The notes beneath the pieces were generated by a model, which worked only from the letters and a program-made list of their open reading frames with translations, was not told the origin of the DNA and did no database searches. Positions 1 to 12,266 of a DNA stretch of 64,000 nt are shown piece after piece. The stretch spans positions 124,001 through 188,000 of the forward strand of contig VNKQ01000016.1 in assembly GCA_016508695.1 (NCBI GenBank), given 5' to 3'. The stretch is from Hyphodiscus hymeniophilus. Lineage: Eukaryota; Ascomycota; Leotiomycetes; Helotiales; Hyphodiscaceae. Position numbers and translations under genes: made by a program. Numbering within the stretch: the first letter of the stretch is position 1; every line of letters starts with the position of its first letter.

Positions 1-928
1 TAGAGTTCGAGAAAAGAAGGTAAAAAAACATAGAAAATTAGACCTGGGTACTACTATAGGAAGACACAAACACAAACCACCACGGTCGCTATAACCGAGG
101 GGTTAAATCGTATAATAAACTTTAGATAAAAATTTCGGAAAAGAAGAGCTTGCGATAATCTTAGGGCCTTCGCGGGAGAGCTATAAAACGGGTCTACTCG
201 TATTGAGTAGCAAGTTGATTTTTCTTCTAAGGTTTCCTTGAAGGAAGGATCTTATCTATCTAGGAGTTAACCGCTATGGGAATCGCTCAACACGTGATTC
301 CAAATCCAGCCTCTGCAGTACTCCCCGCTCAAGTCTCTCAAGCTCGTCATAGGCTCACGGCCCAAATCATCCTCCACCATATTAAAGAATCCTTGATTCG
401 TACTCAAGGTAAAGAATAGCTGATTATCGCTGTCCATAGAGAGCACGTCAGGAATCAACATCGGGTAACGGGCATGTTGTGCTTCCACGGGTAATACAAA
501 TCAGCCACAACGTCCCGTCGAATATGTACCTGCCAAGAGGGGAAAGGTGGCCAACGTCTCGGCTCGTAAAAACTCCACACAAGTTGCACAAGATAAACAA
601 CTGATAGGCAATCATTCTCATATGCAGCGACATTCTAACCATATCAGGGCATTTAGAATGCAACTCACTGCAACCACAGGAACCAATCCCTCGATGCGTT
701 CCCCGCGCGGATGCAAATGCAAATTCTTGCAGGAGCTGTCCCTATTTGGCAGGCACAAAGCTACAAGGTAGCTCTGCCCTCACAGTGAGCTGCAGTGTTG
801 ATCAGTAAAGCTCCTAAAGTGTGCAGGTACGAGTATAAATTGACTCTCATACCCCTCCATTTCTTGTTCTGCCTCTACTACCTCCCTCCGTATCGATCAA
901 GTGTCGTAGGCGTCAATTGACCATCATC
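1..928. other. Intergenic, AT-rich left edge
   Basis: No supported gene. The first ~240 bases are noticeably AT-rich and stop-rich on both strands, and resemble the RIP-altered DNA seen later inside the transposon, so this may be the end of a decayed repeat. A CACGTG E-box lies at 291-296. The last 100 bases are the promoter and 5' leader of the sedolisin gene. Confidence 0.5.
834..840 (+). promoter_or_regulatory. TATA box of the sedolisin gene
   Basis: TATAAAT stands 89 bases before the sedolisin ATG at 929 and is followed by a CT-rich stretch (about 865-895), a usual setting for fungal transcription starts. Confidence 0.5.
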
Positions 929-2925
929 ATGCTCTACCTTTCGAGTCTGCTTTCTGTGGCAATTGCTGCTCAAGCTGCAGTAGCAACTCCGATCAAGGCG
1001 CGCACTGCGTACGAGATCAAGGAGATCCATGAGGTGCCTCGAAAATGGAGCTCCCAAGGCCGAGCACCCTCGGATCATATGCTGCACATGCAAATTGGTC
1101 TGAAGCAGGGAAAATTCGACGAATTGGAGCGTCATTTGTACGAAGGTGATTTCGGCCCATGCTGCCCTTCAATTGATCGAAATTGACCTTGAAAATAGTC
1201 TCCGATCCTGATCATCCAAGATATGGCCAATATCTCGCAGTTGAGGATATTCATGATCTCGTGGCGCCCTCAGAAGAATCTCTCGATCTTGTTCACGAGT
1301 GGCTCCTGACAAATGGCGTGGATAAGTTTAACTACTCTCCTGCAAAGGATTGGATCAACATTTATATCGACGTCGAATCTGCTGAGCGCCTGTTGGACAC
1401 TGAATACTCGGTCTACGAACATGAGGATGGATCGCAACTTGTAAGGACCTCGGAATGGTCTCTCCCAAAACACCTACACGATTTGATCGACACTATCCAG
1501 CCCACCAACTCCTTTATGCGCACGAAGCCAAAAAGCGCTGACTGTGAGTATACAATAGTTTCCTGCTGTAAAAAGCTACTGACTGCCCCTCAGGGATCCA
1601 ATTTGGCGACAAATGGACACCTCCCGGATACAAGCCACCCTCTAACGAGACGATTGCGAAGGTCTGTAACATCGCATCCGTCACTCTTGAATGCTTCAAT
1701 ACGTTGTACGGCACTCTGGGGTACAAGCAGAAGGTCCCAGAATTCAACTCCATTGCTTTCAACAACTACCTCAATAATACACCAATCCGCCCTGACATAT
1801 TCGAATTCTTGAAGCTGTATAACCCTGCTGCAGCACCTGAAGCATTTACATTCAAGTCCGTGGAAATTGCAGGAGGACCCGCAGCTCAATTTACTCCTTT
1901 GACACCATTCGAGGCGGCTAACGGCGCTTCAGAGGAAGCTGTGCTCGATGCAGAGACGATCCTGGGCATGACCTTCCCTATTCCCGTGACCTCCTACTCC
2001 ACTGGTGGCAGCCCGCCATTCGTTGTCGACATCAACACCCCCACTGATACCAACGAGCCTTACTTGACCTGGGCGACATACATCTCCGGCCAGAAGACCA
2101 TCCCTCATGTCATTAGCAGCTCATACGGTGATGACGAGCAAACCGTGCCCAAATCCTACGCTGAACGAGTGTGCAGGGAGTTCGCACAAATCGGTGCTCG
2201 AGGAACCACTCTCTTCGTATCCAGTGGTGATGACGGAGCAGGAGCAGCAGACGCTTCAGGCTGCGTGAGCAACATTGACAACTCAACCATCTTCCTTCCT
2301 GCCTTCCCTGCATCGTGCCCATATGTCACTACCGTGGGTGCGGTTCAGGAATTCGAGCCTCAAGTCGCCGCATTCCGAGAGCCTGGCCTTGGACTCGACG
2401 GAAAGAACCACAGCAGTTATTACGCTTCTGGAAGTGGTTTCAGCAATTACTTCCCCCGCCCGAATTTCCAGGACGTGGTTGTGCCAGCTTACGTCAAGGC
2501 TTTGGATGGAAAGCACAAAGGGCTATACAACCCTAGTCAGTCGTTCCCTCCCTTCTACCTCCTAATGTGTCTAATACCTTCTAGATGGACGTGCCTACCC
2601 CGACGTCTCAGCACAAGGGCTATACTTTGCGTTTTTCTGGAATGGAACTCTCTCCGACATCTCCGGGACTTCAGCCTCCTGCCCATTGATGTCCTCCGTC
2701 GCGGCACTCGTCAATGACGCTCTCATCGCTTCTGGCAAGCCAACGCTGGGCTTCCTAAACCCTTGGCTGTACAGCAAGGGATACAAGGGCTTCACTGATA
2801 TCACCGGTGGCAATACGACGAGCTGTGGCACTGATGGCTTCCCGGTTACGAAAGGTTGGGATCCGGTCACTGGGTTCGGTACGCCAGATTTCCCGGAGAT
2901 TCTGAGCTTGCTGGATTGCAGGTGA
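929..2925 (+). CDS. Secreted sedolisin (tripeptidyl peptidase, MEROPS S53)
   Basis: Acid serine-carboxyl peptidase that removes tripeptides from protein N-termini outside the cell. Exons 929-1145, 1199-1543, 1594-2535 and 2585-2925 join in frame to 614 aa. The ATG at 929 is preferred over an in-frame TTG at 917. Residues 1-~22 form a signal peptide (MLYLSSLLSVAIAAQA...). The pro-region carries VSDPDHPRYGQYL, made only by splicing intron 1. The catalytic domain shows E-A-V-L-D (catalytic Glu and Asp), SSGDDGAG (oxyanion Asp region), and SGTSASCP with the nucleophile Ser made in exon 4. The end, GWDPVTGFGTPDF, is the usual calcium-site end of the family. Length and domain order match Aspergillus SED-type tripeptidyl peptidases. 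Introns are 49-53 nt. Confidence 0.95.
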
Positions 2926-3824
2926 TGGATGAGTGAGTGAATCGAAACTGTTTTGTAGAAAAGCTCTACTGAAGCATGGCTGCTCTAGACTAACGAATAA
3001 AATCAAATACATATGAGTGATGATAAATCCTAAATCGTTAAAACGAAAGCTTCGGTCACTTTCGTTTAAATCCTCAGCCCTCAATCTTAATGCTCCATAC
3101 AGCGGCGTAATTGTCGAAGACCCTCGTATTACAGTGAATCGCGTGACAGCCGGAAGAAGTTCCCACTCGATGTCCACCTATACTCGAGTATCCCTGACGG
3201 CTTTCCTCCCCAGACAGACAGGCTTTCTCCATCCCGAATCTGCAGCCTCCATAGCGTGAGGAGAACCACCGCTCTCGTTCTCGAATCTGTCTTTGCGAAG
3301 AGGGGTTTAGGCTGCTATCGGCGGGCTGGAGTCCTCACTTGCGGTATATGTCATTGTGCAGTACTTTGGTATTGAGCGCTCTGAGATAAGGAATTAAGTG
3401 CCTGAACAGGATGGGAGTCTGTTCTTGGGGCCGGTCGGAAGAGACCTCGGGTGAGGTGTATGAGGAATGCTGTGCGTGGTGAATGCTCTTGGGAGGGAGG
3501 ATTTCATGAACGAATCATCGACTTCAAGTATCGGTAACGACGAGAATCACGAGGTTCATAAACTGGCTTCTCAGGATATCTTTCAAGGGTTTTGCATTCG
3601 TCGTCGTGACGGCGACGCGAGTCGTCACAGTAGCATACCTCATTTCATGTCCAAGGTCGCCACAAGCCATAGCGAGTCTTCTGAACAAAGGGATTCATTA
3701 ACCAAACTCCGACCGGTATCCCTGCAAGCCTATCTGACACTCTATCTAATGCGGCAGTCTTTGAGTCATTGCCTTTCTATATCTCCAAGCGAAGGAGTGG
3801 TGAATTTGGATGATGTACAACTAA
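2926..3824. other. Intergenic between convergent genes
   Basis: Shared 3' region of the sedolisin and the phosphate transporter. Open frames here (for example 3467-3868 +) have no recognisable domain. Nothing supported. Confidence 0.5.
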
Positions 3825-6552
3825 TCACATGCCCACCACCAACATCAATCCATATCCAACTGAAATGACGACCAGCAAGGCGATGATGCTGGAGGGTATG
3901 CCACGACTAATGAAGTGTTTTACTTGCAGGTACCGTTGACCGGTCTGGGAGTCTTCCATCATGATTGCAGCTATTGACATCAGTACCGAACTCCTAAAAA
4001 TGATAGTGGACGAGATACTCACTCATGTTTGGGAAACCGCTCGTCGGTAATCCCATAGCTGCACTGCACATCAAGGCACTTCCCATGACCAGCAGGTTCG
4101 GATGCGGCTCTTCCATGCCAGCTCCTACGCTATGCACTAAGGGCAAAATGATAAGAGCGGCCACTGTATGTGAAATAAACGTCGCAACCACGAGGATCAA
4201 AGTTGCGAAAACGACCATAACGCCGTACAATGATAAATGCTCTACTCTGGCCGTAATTTCTTTGGCAATTGTTTGAAGCAGACCTGAAGAGTTGACCGCT
4301 TTCCCCAAGGACAGACCACCAGCGGCAAGAATGATGATGGTCCATAGGAAGTTATTAAAGTCTTCCTTGGTAAGGATCCCGGTTCCAAAAAAGAGAACAA
4401 GCGGAATGATCGCCACAACACCCATATCACCAAACACCTTCTCCATTGCAGGATTTTGGCTTACGCACCAGAGCGCAATGGTTCCTAGTGTGACTAGAGT
4501 GATGAACCATTGAACCCCGGTGAACTTGTCCTTCACCGGGCGGATAGGAACGATCGTTGTTCCTTTCGAAGGTTTGAAAGTCGCAAGAAGTAGGAGCCAA
4601 ATGAGGAGGATGGATATTATGCCCACAGGAATGGCAATGAAAAACCATACTCCCCATGAAGGCTCAGGAGACATAATATCGAGGGCGACAATGTTTTGCG
4701 GTGATGCAATGGGAGAGAGCATTCCGCCGATATTTGATGCCAGAGCAATTCCAAGAATGAGGGCCTTGGACATTTGGGAATCGGAAGGAAGGTTGCGGAG
4801 CATCGGTTGAATGATTGAAAGGCACAATACGGGTGCTGCTACGTTACTGATCCACATACTTGCAAAGGCAGCCACAAACATGTTAGTGACCAGAACTGTT
4901 CGTGGTCTGGTTCCCGCTTTGCTGAGAACGAATGTTGCGATTCTTTTGGCAATGTCATATTTCGATAGTGCCGCAGCGACTGTGAAACCACCCAGGAGGA
5001 GCATAATAACCGGTGTCCACATCGCCGCGAAAATGTATTTGGTCGCTGCTTTCGCTTCCAATCGATGGTGTGGCTTTTCATCTGATCTCACCACTCTCAG
5101 GACCACACAGAGGAATGGGATAAGCAAAGATGTGACGAAAAGCGGTATGACCTAGAGACATGAGCCAAGGCTCTCACAAAGCATAGTTTCCACGTACCTC
5201 AGTAGCCCATAGTAAACTAACAAATATGAGCATCGCCAGGCAGTTTTGCTGCTCTGTTTCCCGCATTATTGGAACGTTGAGCAGAACAACGAATATACCG
5301 ATTATCAGTATCAGGGTGACCATCGTGGAGCTGAAAAGCCATGTAGGACAACGAAATCGTCCTACAGGGGTAGAAAGCTCCTTCATGTTGGCAAAATCAT
5401 CGTCGTCGCCCTGTAAACGAGCTTTCGATGGATCGTTATCAGCACCAAGAAGAGTCCGTCGAAGTCCCATATTCGCAGCCTGCGCCTTGCGTTCAATTCC
5501 AATCATCTCACGCCATACTGTGTTTCTCTCCCACACAACGTGTTCCCGAAGGTGTAGCCTCAACTCCTTTTTCGCCAGTGTCACGTCTCCCTCTGTAACC
5601 ACGTCTGCATACGCCTTCTCCATCTTTGATATGTTCTCCTCGATATGTTTCAAGGTCTCGTTGCGGAACGGATAGGCAGGCTTGACATGCTGCTCGATGT
5701 ACTTCGACTTTAGACTCCGGTCCAAGATTTTATCGTACTTTTTCAGCACCTTCGAGAACCCAGTCTTGTTCAACTGAACGAAAGATTTCAGTTCGCACAA
5801 CTGGACATATAGACTAATGGCGCGCTTCTTCAATGTAATCCCGGAAGAATACAAAGCAGAAAATGCTTGCTCTGCATAGTCATCATACGTTTGACTATTT
5901 CGCCTGAAAGATTTGCTGAATTCCGTAGAAGCTCTCATATCCTCCATAGCACCTTCTCGTCCAGTATTCGCATCGTATGGAGTGCTTTTGCTTCGCTTCG
6001 TAGCTGTGGGTCTCGTCTTGGTGAGAGGGGCATGTTCATCCTCATCGTCATCGCTGTCTTCAATTCCTTCTTCTATCGACTGACTTATTGTGCTCGCTTT
6101 CCGGGGCTTATTCATGAAGGTTCGGAATATACTGCCACGCCTCTCGCTTGTCCTGCCTGTGTTTGGTCTGCCATTTTCGGCAGCGCCATCCTGTTGTTCA
6201 TGGGCTTCTATCTCGTAATTCTCCTCTTCCTTCAGCAGATCTGATACCTCACCGTATATTTCTAATTCCTTCAATTGGTAGAACGATGATATCTTCTCTA
6301 ATTCGACATCCAAAGCTCTCACGAAAGCATTGTCGGGGTCTCCGATAGAGGTGATTAAGGGGGAGTTTTCAGCATCCTGTATGGCTTGCGGCTGGTTCAC
6401 GTTCTTCTCGAGTTGATAGATTCTTGAACAGTATTAGCAGAAATATAGTTTAGGGGTTGGGCGGCATACAGCTTCTTCAGATTACTGTACGCTATATAGT
6501 GGCTGCTCCAATCCGGAACAGCATTGAACTGAATACTGTGAGAGAACTTCAT
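3825..6552 (-). CDS. SPX-domain low-affinity phosphate transporter (Pho87/Pho90/Pho91 family)
   Basis: Predicted phosphate:cation symporter of the SLC13 (ArsB/NhaD) superfamily; yeast relatives act in the plasma membrane (Pho87/90) or vacuole (Pho91). Exons 6552-6470, 6422-5198, 5151-4023 and 3970-3825 join to 860 aa. Residues 1-~330 are the SPX domain: it starts MKFSHSIQFNAVPDWS, and exon 2 restores NLKKLIYQLEK. The Lys-rich SPX helices follow at about 210-320, interrupted by an acidic linker (SDDDEDEH). About 12 hydrophobic segments follow from residue ~385 (GRFRCPTWLFSS onward), with SNIGGMLSPIASPQN and GLPTSGFPNMTAI as the two conserved transporter loops; the latter exists only after splicing out 3971-4022. 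SPX domains bind inositol pyrophosphates, so activity should follow phosphate status. Which of the three yeast paralogues it matches cannot be told here. Confidence 0.93.
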
Positions 6553-7371
6553 ATCGTCCGCCTCGTCAAGCCGGCGCAGTTTCCGCGTGCTCTTTTCTTG
6601 CCTCTCTGACCTTCGAGCTGATTTCTCCTTCTCTGCCTCTATGCCAGCGTAGTCGTCAAGTTCGTAACCTTCGGAATCCTTGCCAGTATATTCGACGGGC
6701 GCAGTTCCGTTCCCTCCGCCTGGGAACTTCGTCGAGGACTGTGAATCCGTGTTGCCCGTCCGTGTTCCACAGCTCGTAGTGGATGCGCAGAAGGGAGTCG
6801 ATATCGGGGGTAAGGTGGCTATTGTGAAGAGGCAACGTCAATCTCTCGCATTGCGCGTGTCGGTCACCGAGCACCTAAAGTGGAGGGTCAGCCTTGTGGA
6901 TCAGACTTCGCCGGCAGGCGTCGATGTTGATTTGGAAAGTCTGGGGAGACCTTCCGGTCGCTGGCTCGCAACTACACAACCTGGAGGACATCCAATAGTA
7001 ACGATGATCAGCAGACGCAGTGTGGCCTCGAGCGCAATTCTATTTGGATGCCAATCCAGTGTTACGGGGCACAGTCGAGCACGGTGAAGATCCCGGCTTA
7101 CTGATTCGATAGACGGAGCTGACGGAGAATCGTCTCAAGATCACGTGGCTCAACCATAAACAGCATGAACTTCAGATCGAAACTTCATCAAAAAAAAATC
7201 ATGTTTTTGGTCCAGCGACTTGGACATTTTTGGCACATACAGGAGCGCTATAGAAGTTTCAATGCTTCATTGGAGGGTATCTACCAGATGGCATTTCAGG
7301 CCGGAAATACCATTGTCCCACTTCCGTACTACCCCGCTGCTCCTCATTCCGTATCAAAGCCACCAGGATGC
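6553..7371. other. Promoter region of the phosphate transporter
   Basis: Non-coding. It lies upstream of the transporter and downstream of the phosphatase, both on the minus strand, and carries a CACGTG at 7142-7147. An open frame at 6680-7087 (+) has no domain. Confidence 0.5.
7142..7147. promoter_or_regulatory. CACGTG E-box (Pho4/NUC-1-type site)
   Basis: Palindromic CACGTG about 590 bases upstream of the phosphate-transporter ATG. Pho4 in yeast and NUC-1 in Neurospora bind CACGTG/CACGTK in phosphate-regulated promoters. Other bHLH factors also use this word, so the link is inferred from the gene it precedes. Confidence 0.35.
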
Positions 7372-8802
7372 TCAAACTAAGAATGCGGCCAACCCAGCAA
7401 TCAATGCCATGCAGGCAGAGCCAGTCGCATCCAATCTTAATCCAGCAGACTTCGTTGCACTGGCTGTGGAGCTTGAAGATGTGCTTGTTCCGGACGCGCT
7501 GGAGGTGCTGGTAGACGTGCCGTTGACTGCAGAACCAACATCGAGATGGGCTGAAAGATCGTACGGGTACACGTTAGTATAGTTCTTTGCTCCATCGCTT
7601 TTTCCCCAAGTCGACACAATCGAGCTCAAGACACCCATTCCATTGGCACATTTCGCGGATGTATCGGGGCTTGGCCAGATTGGCGAAAAGAGAGCATCGG
7701 AGACGGGACCAGGGTATGAGGCGTTAAAGTAGAGATTCGTCATATCCACTACTTGGTTCTTGTACCCGGTCTTGTTGGCGACGGTTGCGAGAACATTCGC
7801 TTCGCAATCCCAGCGTCCGAGAGAAGGTAGGCCCCAGTTTGCTGATACGGTCGAGATCGTGGAATAGTGGTTGTAGAATGTATCGTCTGTGGTACCCTTC
7901 AGAGATTCTGGGATGGCACCACCAAGGAGCAGGGCCCAGACTCTGTTACTTGTATTGTAGGTCTCAACCTCGTCGAAAGTGAGAAGAACCAGAGTGTTGT
8001 TCATGAAGTAGGTATTGTTGAGAAGAGGTTCGAGGAATGAACGAGACCAGTTGGCGGCAAAAGTGATGGTAGTGTCGTGACCATCATCAGTCATGTTCGG
8101 AGTGATGAAAGACCATTGAGGGAGGGTTTGGGCTTCGAGATCAGAGTCAAAGGAGGTGAAATTCTTGATGAGTGAAAGTCGAGTGGCGTTGCTAGTGACA
8201 GACTCGTAGAGAATGAGGGGATTGTGTTTCCGGACATAATCGTTCGCAAATGTCTCTTGGTTTGAGTAGTTGAACCCCTCGAAGCCTGCATACGGCATCG
8301 CTTCTTGGTATTCGCCCCAGGAGATGCCCTTGGTGTCTAGCAGATCCACGACAGTGGAGATGTTGGCGGGGATAGCATTGAAATCGTCATTGTCCATGCC
8401 AAAATTGTCTCCTCCAACTACGGCTGCGTAATTAGGTTCAGATGGGTGAGTTGTAGCATAGTAGTTGGTCAAAACTATTCCTTGCTTTGCTAGGAATTGC
8501 ATGTTGGGATCAGCCGCAGCTTTGCCATAGTCCTAGAGCGAATCAGCGATTGCAGAAAATTTGTAGGAAGTTCCAGTTACCGTGTTTTCCAACCAGATCT
8601 GAATCAGACGGTCAAAACCTGCTCCTGCGACATTCGACACGGGAGACAGGGCCGACGCGGTCGGCTCGGCAGCAGTTATGGCAGTGAACGAAGGCTCAAG
8701 TGTTGATTCGGGAGCTCTGGTAGAGGTATCGGTGGTGGAAGCAGCAAGTGCAACGTTCACGCCAGACAGAACAACAACCAGGAATGAAGAGGAGATCATC
8801 AT
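7372..8802 (-). CDS. Secreted, GPI-type acid phosphatase (phosphoesterase family)
   Basis: Releases phosphate from organic esters at the cell surface; related to Aspergillus PhoA-type acid phosphatases (phosphoesterase family, as in phospholipase C/AcpA). Exons 8802-8581 and 8532-7372 join to 460 aa. A signal peptide occupies ~1-21 (MMISSSFLVVVLSGVNVALA). Splicing creates IWLENTDYGKAAADPN, the usual first motif; THPSEPNY, TPNMTDDGHD and LTFDE follow, matching the metal- and phosphate-binding blocks of the family. The C-terminus is a Ser/Thr-rich stretch ending in a hydrophobic tail, typical of a GPI-anchor signal. There are many N-glycosylation sites. It lies 820 bases from the SPX phosphate transporter on the same strand, which supports a phosphate-acquisition role. 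Confidence 0.9.
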
Positions 8803-9844
8803 CTCGACGGTAGAGAAGATATCACTTTGTCCGATGGATGTTAAGTGGGAGTGTCAAGGGAGAAGACGAGGCTTCAATTGGCTAATTTGAAGTCGGCAAT
8901 GACAGTAGGGAAACGAATAGGTCTGCGTCACTCGACAGCTAAACCAGCGGACATTCAACTTTATACCTTTGGCTGTAGCTCAAGGTGGGATTGAGCAGCG
9001 GTACCACCTTCCAGGGTCAAGGCAGAACCATGACGATGGGATTGAGCGAATGTAATCCAAAGGTGATCATTGGTTGGGTGTGGTTTCCTGGCTGCGAGAA
9101 GCAGGGTGACATAGGGGAAGCTGTCCTTCGCACGAGGCCGTTCCACTCGTGGGATTTTCCGAGTTGCATCGCCACCGTCGCTATCCTTGCCTCTTCAGTG
9201 ACAATGGGCGATGCTTGAAAATAGTTCTGCCATGTTCGAGAAGGCCTCGTCCAACAGATAGGCATCGTGATCTGCGAAAAAGGGGGACCAAAGTGGGAGG
9301 CGCCAGGGCATGCAACTATGCATCCGCAAGGGTAGCTGCGGGGTGAGCTGTGCCTTGCCCGAATACCCCTCATCAGCCTCGCACGTTGTCCATCCCAAGA
9401 TGCGGATTCGACAGCGACACCAGGGAAGTGTGCTCGTCGGTACGATGGAACCGCCTCGAGATATGCAGGCTTTCCCTCTGTTCGACGAGGCTGAAGTCTT
9501 GCGCAGGACGAGCGTTGAGAAGCCTCTGGCCGGGCGTGGTAAACGGTGGGTTGGAGAGAGAGCAGAATAAAACTTCGACTTCTGACTTGCTCTCTTGGTA
9601 TGAAATTCTTGGGCAATTCTCATTGATGGGGGTGTAATAATCCTCAGACACTGGGCAAATGGCCGTTGAATGGATGTTGGTGAAACTTCACTCACTCCCA
9701 GGGTGGGTGATAGGTATGTGGGTGGGAGGAGGTTGTACTTAGAAAGTGTAGGTGGCTGCATTGGCAGACTACAGTAGCAGAGCATTGAGACCCCCTGATC
9801 CGCTAACGCACGTAACCTCCAGCTTGCAGAAGCGTTTCTCACAA

Positions 9845-9879
9845 CCTTCCACCTTCCACCTTCCACCTTCCACCTTCCA
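9845..9879. repeat. 7-bp microsatellite, five perfect copies
   Basis: CCTTCCA repeated five times without error, in the shared phosphatase/laccase upstream region. The strand is fully pyrimidine apart from one A per unit. Confidence 0.9.
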
Positions 9880-9890
9880 AAATCCTCCCA

Positions 9891-9896
9891 CACGTG
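9891..9896. promoter_or_regulatory. CACGTG E-box beside the microsatellite
   Basis: CACGTG in the divergent region, about 1.09 kb from the phosphatase ATG and 370 bases from the laccase ATG. Same word as at 7142. Role not shown by sequence alone. Confidence 0.25.
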
Positions 9897-10266
9897 CTCG
9901 ACCAGCGACCAATCTACGATCTTGTATTGACATGCACCCATTCTCTGCGATGCTCGTTTGCTCAATTACCCTCTGTGGCGCTGGCTCTGTATGCTTCTTC
10001 ACCCGGTGAACTCCTCCGATCGCTAGCGGATGGATACTTGCGAAAACATCCCGCCCATGACATTGCATTCAGCCTATCAAGTGGTATTTGAGTAGTCTGC
10101 TATCGACTGGATCGTGGCGAAAGTGAAGCACTCCTCTCGTTCGTCTCTTCTATCTAATCGCATTTCTGTCGAGAGTTGCTTTGTCAGTGACGAGTGACAT
10201 GAGGGCCTCATCCTTGACTAGCAATCTCTCTCTTTCTATAATATTTCCCCGGTCAATAATTTCACC

Positions 10267-12266
10267 ATGGGGAAAGCTGGGCAACAGCCAGCCAGACTGC
10301 AATTGCTTGACGAGAAAAAAGAAATTCCTGCAACTGAGGCTGCCAGGACCGGACGTGGACGACGTCTGTTCCTTTTCGCTGGGGTCGCCGCCGGTCTTAT
10401 CGTCGTCGCTTTGGCATTAGGATTAGGTTTAGGTTTGGGATTGAAGCATCACCATAGAGGAAGTCCTGCTGCGACGAGTTCCCCAAGTCCAACGCCTTCA
10501 CCGAGCCCTACAAATAGCACAGCTTCGGAAAGCCTTCAATCATGGAGGCGAGATACTGCGGAGTACAATCTCTCTATGGATTGGGATATCAACGCTGCTC
10601 CTACGACTCGAGTGTTTAATTTGACTGTGAGCGAGATACAGGCAGCTCCCGATGGTAGACTTCCTCCAATAACCCGCTATTCTTCAAATCTGACATTTCT
10701 AGGTGTTATGCGGACTATGCTAGTCTTTAATAACCAGTTTCCAGGACCACTCATCAGGGTCAATCAAGGAGATCGAGTTTTGGTCAATGTTACGAACCAG
10801 TTGACAAACGCGACGGCAGTTCACTGGCATGGCCTTTATCAGAACGGGACGAACTGGATGGATGGGACTTCAGGCATAACACAATGTCCGATTCCAGCCG
10901 GGACAAGCTTTCTCTACAACTTTACGGTTGAGAATCAATTTGGCACATATTGGTATCATTCTCATCACTCGACTCAGTACACGGATGGATTAGTGGCACC
11001 CTTCATCGTCCACTCCCCAGAAGAAGCAGCCGTACAGAAGGATTATGACTATGATCAGATCATCCTTCTCCAGGATTGGTATCATGATTTGAGCACGGCC
11101 TTGCTACCAGACTATTTTGCCTCGGGCAATGAAAATGCTGAGCCTGTCCCAGATAACGGGTTGATTCAAGGAACAAATGTGTATGGCTCCAATAATTTCG
11201 CAGTAATGATGCTGACCCACCTAGTTTCGACTGCTCTTCATATGGCGACGACAGTGGATATGACTGCCAGAACAACTCGACACAAGCCACTTTCGCTATT
11301 ACCCAAGGCAAGAGGTATCGACTTCGACTCATTAACGTTGGCGCTTTTGGAGAGTTTCAATTCTCTGTCGACAATCATACCCTCTCAGTGATCGAGGCGG
11401 ACTCGACTCTAGTGGAGCCAGTAACGATCAATCGCCTTCCGATCAACATTGCTCAACGATACTCAGTCATTTTGACCGCAAATCAGACAGCTACCAACTA
11501 CTGGATCAGATCATGGATGAACACATATTGCTTCAGCGATGACAATGCACCGATTCTCAACCCTGATGTCAAAGCTCTCCTCACCTACACAAACACCACC
11601 AACGAACCCACCGAGTCAGCAGATTGGGCCTCAGCGCTCGATATTGTCTGCGAGGATCTCGTCACCGCAACGCTCGTCCCATCCGGAATCACGCCAGCAC
11701 CCTCCGCCGATGTAGCATACAAAATAGACGTGGCATTCCAGATTGGCGCCTACGCGCTCGACAAAGCCTATATCAATTCCACAACATGGGTACCCGAGAC
11801 AATCCCCACACTCAACCAGGCTGTAGCTGGCCTCCACACCTTAAACAACTCCTTCAGCACCTCCGGGCTCAGCACAGCCTTCGACCAAACCTCGCAATTC
11901 GTCATCGACGTCCCCAACTACCAAGTGGTCGACCTACTAATTAACTCCTTGGATGAAGGCGCGCACCCTTTTCATCTCCACGGGCATCAGTTCTGGGTCA
12001 TGGCTTCCGATTCTACGGGTGATTTCGATTGGAGCACGTATAAAGATCTGAATACGACAAATCCGATGCGGAGGGATACATTGACGATCGATGCTTATGG
12101 GTGGGCGTTGATAAGGTTCAAGGCGGACAATCCGGGCATGTGGGCATTCCATTGCCACATCAGTTGGCATATGGAAGCGGGGTTGCTGATGCAGTTCCAG
12201 ACCAGGGATGATATCATGAAAGATTGGACTATCCCAGAAGATGTACTTGGGCTGTGTAATGGCTGA
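10267..12266 (+). CDS. Membrane-anchored laccase-like multicopper oxidase
   Basis: Copper oxidase that couples one-electron oxidation of phenols or metals to reduction of O2 to water. Exons 10267-11180 and 11225-12266 join to 651 aa. Residues ~34-59 form a single hydrophobic segment rich in LG repeats followed by HHHR, and no cleavable signal is apparent, so I predict a type II membrane anchor with the catalytic part outside. A Ser/Pro/Thr linker (~66-90) precedes three cupredoxin domains. Copper ligands are complete: HWHG (186-189), HSHH (231-234), HPFHLHGH (552-559), and HCHISWHMEAGL (from 614), with Leu at the type 1 axial position. The 44-nt intron restores NVFDCSSYGDD. The dependable part is the laccase/ferroxidase family; the substrate is unknown. 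It is divergent from the acid phosphatase. Confidence 0.92.

Larger units (their letters stand above)
8803..10266. other. Divergent promoter region between phosphatase and laccase
   Basis: 1.46 kb without a supported gene. It contains a 7-bp microsatellite (9845-9879) and a CACGTG (9891-9896). Long open frames on the minus strand (9017-9616 and 9195-9965) begin without recognisable domains and run through the microsatellite, so I do not call them. Confidence 0.5.

Noticed and set aside
3467..3868. 133-aa frame running into the 3' end of the phosphate transporter
   Set aside because: Overlaps a well-supported exon on the other strand and has no domain.
9017..9965. Long minus-strand open frames (199 and 256 aa) between phosphatase and laccase
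   Set aside because: No domain; they translate the CCTTCCA microsatellite and overlap each other in different frames; the longer one lacks supporting splice signals.
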